From a bacterium (GTDB taxonomy: Bacteria > UBA8248), in NCBI GenBank assembly GCA_030922375.1, contig JAVEPB010000027.1, forward strand, positions 1-46,234: 46,234 nucleotides of DNA, in the 5' to 3' direction. Positions 42,001 to 46,234 of this stretch are shown here, piece by piece. The notes beneath the pieces are model-generated. The model was not told the origin of the DNA. It searched no databases and was given only the letters and a program-made list of their open reading frames with translations. Numbering within the stretch: the stretch's first letter is position 1; each line of letters opens with the position of its first letter. Made by a program: the position numbers and the translations under genes.

Positions 42001-42558
42001 ATGGCCCGCGTTCCGTTTCTCGATTACGACGACGCGCCCCCCGAGGTGCGAAAAATCTACGACGGCCAAAAAGCGGCCGTCGGAAAAACGATGACCACCA
42101 CCCGGGTACGCGGCCATTGCCCGGACCTGCTCAAAGGCATCGCCGGGATGCAGGCGATGCAGGTGGAGACCGATTTCTCGCCCGCCTCGCTCAAGCCGCT
42201 GATCACCCTCCTGGTTTCGCGCCTGAACGAGTGCCCCCACTGAACGGATCTCCATTCGGCGCGGAGTCTCCGCGCCGGGCACTCGGCGGAAAAACTCGCC
42301 GCGATACTCGATTACGCCGGCCACCCCGGGTACACCGACGCCGAGCGCGCCGCCCTCGCATTCGCGGAGGGCATGACGAAAACCCCGGTGGATGTGTCCG
42401 ACGCCGTTTTCGATGCGCTTAAGGCGCACTACGACACCCCCGCCATCGTCGAGATCAGCGTTTTCGCCGCCTTTCAGAATTTCAACGCCAAGTTCAACGG
42501 CGCCCTTGAGACGGAAATCAACGAATTTTGCCCGGTCGATCTGCCGGGGTTGAGGTAG
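42001..42558 (+). CDS. CMD/AhpD-like selenoprotein, CPHU motif (UGA at 42241-42243 read as Sec)
   Basis: This is a 185-residue CMD-family protein with Sec81 if the TGA is read through. The site reads NECPH-U-TDLHSARSLRAG (C78 and U81), matching the C-P-x-C-x-D-x-H-S pattern of the family. The frame then continues for about 104 residues (YTDAERAALAFAEGMT, FDALKAHYDTPAIVEI, NFNAKFNGAL). It is paralogous to the CPFU protein at 5685-6239, with Sec at the same residue. ATG 42001 has AAGGAG upstream. The gene is co-transcribed with the hydrolase. The strongest of the five SECIS-like hairpins follows the UGA. Confidence 0.93.
42257..42277 (+). promoter_or_regulatory. bSECIS-like hairpin of the CPHU protein
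   Basis: CGGCGCGGA (42257-42265) pairs perfectly with TCCGCGCCG (42269-42277) around a GUC loop; two U-G pairs can extend it outward. The stem begins 13 nt after the UGA (11 if the wobble pairs count). Confidence 0.7.
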
Positions 42559-42592
42559 GGGCGCGCGGGTCAGCCGAACCAAGGGCCAATAA

Positions 42593-42631
42593 AAAACGCC
42601 CCTCCCGGTCTCTCGCCGGGAAGGGCGTTTT
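42593..42631. terminator. Bidirectional intrinsic terminator
   Basis: A 16-position stem (42593-42608 with 42616-42631, one mismatch) has AAAA on its left end and TTTT on its right, so each strand reads a GC-rich hairpin followed by T residues. It ends both the CMD selenoprotein transcript (plus strand) and the small Cys-rich gene (minus strand). Confidence 0.85.
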
Positions 42632-42645
42632 GTTTGGGGCGGCTG

Positions 42646-42873
42646 TCAAACCACCAATATTTTTGCCCTGGCTTCCGGGAATATCCGCTCCCCGCCGAAC
42701 CGGGCCCGGTTCCAGCCGACGTTATAGTAGGGGCACTTCCTGTATTCATTGTGGCAGAAATCCCGGATGGTGTAGGAGGGGCGCGGGATACACTCCGCGA
42801 GAGCTGGGTCGAAGCAGGTGACCTCGCCCGAATCCGAGACTACTTCATTTGGGCAGGTCTCAAAGGGACGCAT
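42646..42873 (-). CDS. Small cysteine-rich protein, unknown
   Basis: This 75-residue protein has five cysteines (C7, C20, C28, C40, C47) and ends with a CHNEYRKCPYYN segment and a basic/aromatic tail. The spacing does not match a standard zinc ribbon or ferredoxin, but it could hold a metal or form disulfides. Support for coding: an ATG at 42873 with a G-rich site upstream, protein-like codon use and a bidirectional terminator 15 bp past its stop. I do not know a named family. Confidence 0.65.
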   Translation of the reverse strand: MRPFETCPNEVVSDSGEVTCFDPALAECIPRPSYTIRDFCHNEYRKCPYYNVGWNRARFGGERIFPEARAKILVV

Positions 42874-42985
42874 CGTTTCACCCCCGCTAACTGAGGGATC
42901 GGGCAGGCGGTTTCAGGCCTTCCTTGAAGATAATGTGGTCCCGGGCGGGTTTTAACGCAAGGGAAATGAGCCAGGCTCCACAGTG

Positions 42986-43012
42986 GTGTTCGATGCCCTT
43001 GAGGCGCACTAC
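42986..43012 (+). pseudogene. 27-bp remnant similar to the CMD selenoprotein gene
   Basis: These 27 bases match 42406-42432 of the CPHU gene at 24 positions and encode VFDALEAHY against VFDALKAHY in the intact gene. Neither flank continues the similarity in an obvious way. It looks like a relic of a duplicated or deleted CMD copy about 580 bp downstream of its source. It is short, so chance or gene-conversion debris cannot be excluded. Confidence 0.45.
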
Positions 43013-43030
43013 ATAACTTTTCGCCTACAG

Positions 43031-43080
43031 CGCCCGCTCCTAGCGGGCGGACAGCACCCTCTCCTGCCGGGAGGGCGCTA
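43031..43080. repeat. Two adjacent intergenic hairpins
   Basis: CGCCCGCT (43031-43038) and AGCGGGCG (43042-43049) form a perfect 8-bp stem. Next, AGC-a-CCCTC (43053-43061) pairs with GAGGG-c-GCT (43071-43079). They may be REP-like elements or a terminator of the minus-strand zinc-ribbon gene. Confidence 0.5.
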
Positions 43081-43144
43081 CCCCCATGACGAGCAGACCC
43101 GCTTCGCCGCGTCACTAGCCCTGTCCGATTATCTACGGCCCGTC

Positions 43145-43324
43145 TCACGAGAAGACGATGATCAGTGCAATTATCACCACAAAAACTAGCCACGCGAGGC
43201 AGGTGATCGTGCTACGTCTCTGGGCCGCCTTTTCCGCCGGTCCCACATCTCCGCAGTGCGGGCAGATTTGCGCCGAGTCCGCCACCGCATTTCCGCAGGT
43301 TTCACACGGGACCAGTTGCGCCAC
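43145..43324 (-). CDS. Zinc-ribbon membrane protein
   Basis: This 59-residue protein has an N-terminal zinc ribbon with two C-x-x-C knuckles (CETCGN and CPHCGD) and one C-terminal membrane helix (CLAWLVFVVIIALIIVFS). It is probably anchored in the inner membrane with the ribbon in the cytoplasm. GTG 43324 is preferred because GGGAGGGG lies just upstream. The ATG further out (43351) has no ribosome site. Such mini-proteins are common and of unknown role. Confidence 0.72.
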   Translation of the reverse strand: MAQLVPCETCGNAVADSAQICPHCGDVGPAEKAAQRRSTITCLAWLVFVVIIALIIVFS

Positions 43325-43553
43325 TTCCCCTCCCATCAAGCGGTGGGGCATCGATATATCTTCACGTGAAAAAATAATCTCTTGTTCTAATTCAATTTAT
43401 TAATTATCGGAGGATTTGTCGAGACGGGGCGCTTCTCATGGGAGAGCACATCCCTCCCGACGTTTCCCAAAGCGCGCCGGGGAAGTACACTGGTTTTTTA
43501 ACCCTTAATGTTAATCAGCACGATTTGGCTTTTTCCCATTGGAGGTTTTACGG

Positions 43554-45296
43554 ATGAGTTTTCCCGAGGAGGCGCGGCGGACCGAAACGGATGTGCTCAT
43601 CATCGGCGGCGGGGTCGCCGGGATGATGGCGGCGGTGGGCTGCAGGAGGTCGGGCGTTGCGCCGGTTCTGATGACGAAGGCTTCTTTCCCTTCGGGAAGC
43701 TCGTCGATGGCGCGGGGGGGCTACTCCGCCGCGATGGGGCACTCGAACCCCGCCGACAAGCCCGAGTTTCTTTTCGAGGATTCGGTCCAGGCGAGTTACG
43801 ACCTGTGCAATCGCCGGCTGATGCGCCTGATGAGCCACGAGGCGGTTGAGCGCACGCACGAGCTCGACGCCTGGGGGCTGGGACTCGTCCGGCTGGAGAG
43901 CGGGTTGTACCACCAAAAACCCAGCGCCTCGCACCGCTACGACCGGCTGCTGCACTGCGGGAAACTGATGGGCAAGCCGCTCATGCAGTCCCTCCATAAA
44001 AAGATGAAGGCCTGGGAGATAGCGTCGGCGGCGCATGTGATGTTCGTCGATCTGATGAAGGAGGGTGACCGGGTGGTGGGCGCGTGGGGGTTTGCCTACA
44101 GGGACGGCGCGCCGGTCGTGGTGCACGCGCGCTCGACGATCATCGCGACGGGGGGCGCGCCCCAGCTTCACGAGGTCAACGACTCGCCCCCCTATATCTC
44201 GGGCGACGGCTACGCGATTGCGCTGCGGGCGGGGGCCGATCTGATCGACATGGAGTTTATCGACTATCAGCTGATGGTCGCCGCGCCCGAGCGGATCAGG
44301 GGGTATCCGCCGCACTCGAGCGGTTTCATCAATGCGGGCGCCTATCTTTACAACAGGGACAAGGAGCGCTTCTTGTGGCGCTACGACCCCGAGCGCGGCG
44401 AGCGCTCGACGCGGGCCATCGTCAACCGGGCGGTGGGGACGGAAATCTACGAGGGCCGGGGGACGGAGAATCACGGCGTCTATCTCGATACCTGTCATGT
44501 GTTCGACGTGGTGAACTACGGGGCGACGGCGGACATCGTACGCGTGTTAAAAAACTGCGGAGTGGATCTCTCGAAGGAGCCGTTCGAGGTGGCCAGCGGG
44601 CCGCACACCTATCTCGGCGGGATCAGGATCGATGAGTGGGGGCGAACGACGGTGGAGGGTTTGTACTCGGGCGGCGAGGCGTCGGGCGGTGTTCACGGGG
44701 CGAACCGCACAGGCGGCGCCGCGCTGGCGGACAGCTATGTGTTCGGGCTCAGGAGCGGGATGGGCGCGGCCTGCGAGGCGAAGGGCCGGGAGCGCCCGGA
44801 CCCCGAAGGGGGGGGCTGGCGCGAGGGTTTAGAGCGGCTCGAGGAGCGGGTGAACCGCGCCGGCGGCCGGGACGTTGACGAGGTGCGAAAGGAAGTGCAG
44901 CGGGTGGGCGCGGTCTCTATCGGGCAGATTAGGGACGGGGAGCGCCTCGAGCGAGCGCTGGGAGAACTCGATGATCTTCAGCGGGAAAACGGGGAGGTGG
45001 CCGCCCAGGGCGATACTGTTCGGAAAAAGTGGGATTCGATGCGGAAAATCCTCGAGACGGATAATCTCATCGAGGTGGCCCGGATGCTCGCGGCCGCCGC
45101 CCTTGAGCGGAAGGAGAGCCGGGGCGGCCATTTCCGCTTCGATTATCCTGATTTGGACAGTGAAAACTGGACTTGCAACATCGTTTTGAGGGCCGAAAAC
45201 GGGCGAATAGTCCCCCGCCAGGAGGCCGTTCCGGGCGAAGAGGCCGCGAATCCGCCATCCGGTGTCCTCGAAACGGTGGCAATGCCCGAGGATTAG
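43554..45296 (+). CDS. FAD-dependent dehydrogenase of the succinate dehydrogenase/fumarate reductase flavoprotein family
   Basis: This 580-residue flavoprotein has the N-terminal FAD-binding motif DVLIIGGGVAGMMAA, SSMARGGYSAAMG for FAD and substrate contact, and HGANRTGGAALADSYVFG near residue 385, where SdhA/FrdA/NadB and AprA-like proteins carry their active-site loop. The C-terminal helical domain is present. No iron-sulfur or membrane-anchor subunit is adjacent, so it is not a normal respiratory complex here. It may be a soluble fumarate-reductase-like or aprA-like oxidoreductase. ATG 43554 has GGAGG 8 nt upstream. Confidence 0.9.
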   Translation: MSFPEEARRTETDVLIIGGGVAGMMAAVGCRRSGVAPVLMTKASFPSGSSSMARGGYSAAMGHSNPADKPEFLFEDSVQASYDLCNRRLMRLMSHEAVERTHELDAWGLGLVRLESGLYHQKPSASHRYDRLLHCGKLMGKPLMQSLHKKMKAWEIASAAHVMFVDLMKEGDRVVGAWGFAYRDGAPVVVHARSTIIATGGAPQLHEVNDSPPYISGDGYAIALRAGADLIDMEFIDYQLMVAAPERIRGYPPHSSGFINAGAYLYNRDKERFLWRYDPERGERSTRAIVNRAVGTEIYEGRGTENHGVYLDTCHVFDVVNYGATADIVRVLKNCGVDLSKEPFEVASGPHTYLGGIRIDEWGRTTVEGLYSGGEASGGVHGANRTGGAALADSYVFGLRSGMGAACEAKGRERPDPEGGGWREGLERLEERVNRAGGRDVDEVRKEVQRVGAVSIGQIRDGERLERALGELDDLQRENGEVAAQGDTVRKKWDSMRKILETDNLIEVARMLAAAALERKESRGGHFRFDYPDLDSENWTCNIVLRAENGRIVPRQEAVPGEEAANPPSGVLETVAMPED

Positions 45297-45443
45297 GGGT
45301 AAGACGCCGGGAAGATAGCGGGATAATCCGGGAAATTGCGTAACCAGGCGCCGGAGTGTATCGGCGCAAATACTTGTTTGGTAATAAGTTATAAGATTCG
45401 AAGGTTTTTTTTCGGGCGAAATCAAAATATTCGGCTTTATTCT

Positions 45444-45472
45444 TTGACAAATGCTCATCCGAGGTCTATATT
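45444..45472 (+). promoter_or_regulatory. rRNA operon promoter P1
   Basis: TTGACA (45444-45449) and TATATT (45467-45472) are separated by exactly 17 nt, a near-ideal sigma-70 promoter. It lies about 300 bp before the 16S gene in a 477-bp gene-free leader. Confidence 0.8.
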
Positions 45473-45573
45473 CCGTCTCCGCTTCAATGATTTCGGCCTG
45501 GAAATCACGGGCTGGACTCGCCGAATCCTCCGGTTTGAAGGGGAATCCGGCGAATTTTTTTGCTTCTTTGCGG

Positions 45574-45603
45574 TTGACGATTTGTGTTGATCGTTGGTAA
45601 TCT
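45574..45603 (+). promoter_or_regulatory. Possible second rRNA promoter P2
   Basis: TTGACG (45574-45579) and a weak TAATCT (45598-45603) are 18 nt apart. Tandem promoters are usual for rRNA operons, but this -10 is poor. Confidence 0.35.
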
Positions 45604-45613
45604 AGTTTATTCC

Positions 45614-45752
45614 CCCCTGATTCAGGGGACATGATCTTTGAAAATTGAATAGGGTACGAAACGTTTCGAACGGGTCCAGTTTTTATCCTCGATTGAAACA
45701 AAAAGGGATGAGGATACTGGTTAGGTAACTAATCGGTTCTGCGCTTCGGCGC
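45614..45752 (+). promoter_or_regulatory. rRNA leader: hairpins and boxA-like antitermination site
   Basis: CCCCTGA (45614-45620) pairs with TCAGGGG (45622-45628). A boxA-like TGATCTTTGAA follows at 45632-45642. GCGC-TTCG-GCGC (45741-45752) forms a UUCG-type hairpin just before the 16S. The order fits a processed, antiterminated rRNA leader. Confidence 0.55.
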
Positions 45753-45773
45753 GTTCCCTTTTTAATGTATTTC

Positions 45774-46234
<461 letters not shown>

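Noticed and set aside
42840-43193. 117-residue minus-strand open frame
   Set aside because: It overlaps the Cys-rich and zinc-ribbon genes, has no ribosome site and crosses intergenic hairpins.

Overview
The window is a high-GC bacterial chromosome segment from a Gram-negative-type organism. It has lipoproteins, a TRAP transporter, a sigma-54 activator and a sigma-54 promoter, and it ends inside the 5' part of a 16S rRNA gene. The gene mix (F420-type luciferase-like oxidoreductase, CoA-transferase, DinB-superfamily enzymes, many selenoproteins) and the 16S sequence suggest an uncultured lineage near the Deltaproteobacteria, NC10 or Tectomicrobia. I could not place it firmly without a database.

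The main result is that five genes contain an in-frame UGA at a redox-active position and are best read as selenoproteins. Three are carboxymuconolactone decarboxylase (CMD/AhpD-like) proteins with C-x-x-U motifs: CPFU at 5685-6239 on the minus strand, CNYU at 37447-38100 and CPHU at 42001-42558. One is a UGSC-family protein at 28956-29507, and one is a GrdB-like protein with a U-x-x-C motif at 35576-36853. In all five the frame continues past the UGA with conserved family sequence. Each UGA is followed within about 3-14 nt by a short hairpin with a small G- or GU-containing loop, as expected for a bacterial SECIS. Two of the selenoprotein loci carry a MarR regulator. One selenoprotein CMD gene sits 4 bp from a paralogue in which both the Cys and the Sec have been replaced (D79, F82). 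No selA, selB, selC or selD is present in this window.

Layout. 1-3300: fused TRAP permease and a PilZ protein. 3298-10087 (minus strand): conserved hypothetical, MFS transporter, DinB plus CMD-Sec pair, a small integral-membrane methyltransferase, rimO with a translationally coupled radical SAM gene, and a lipoprotein. 10384-15126 (plus): MDMPI-like enzyme, NtrC-type response regulator, LonB-like protease, closed by a convergent hairpin against a minus-strand glycosyltransferase. 16099-17584: a good -24/-12 promoter and three tandem universal stress proteins. 17814-27061: S41 protease, two poorly known proteins, gpmI, DinB, LLM oxidoreductase, degenerate receiver, alpha/beta hydrolase and a pentapeptide-repeat protein. 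27174-29507: MarR, an unknown 366-aa protein and UGSC selenoprotein. 29769-31288: two TPR proteins. 31353-35375: CoA-transferase, FAH-family hydrolase and class III aminotransferase. 35504-38951: promoter, GrdB-like selenoprotein, MarR, CMD-Sec, CMD without Sec, a small protein and a terminator. 39047-42631: MetE-like methyltransferase behind a long leader hairpin, cupin, alpha/beta hydrolase and CMD-Sec, ending at a strong terminator. 42646-45296: small Cys-rich and zinc-ribbon proteins, a fragment resembling a CMD gene, and a stand-alone FAD dehydrogenase. 45444-46234: rRNA promoter(s), leader and partial 16S.

How the genes work together (inference): several neighbouring loci pair a small-molecule enzyme (hydrolase, CoA-transferase, aminotransferase, MetE-like or FAD protein) with a thiol/selenol redox protein and a MarR repressor. 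This fits inducible breakdown or detoxification of small organic compounds, with selenol-based peroxide or disulfide chemistry alongside.
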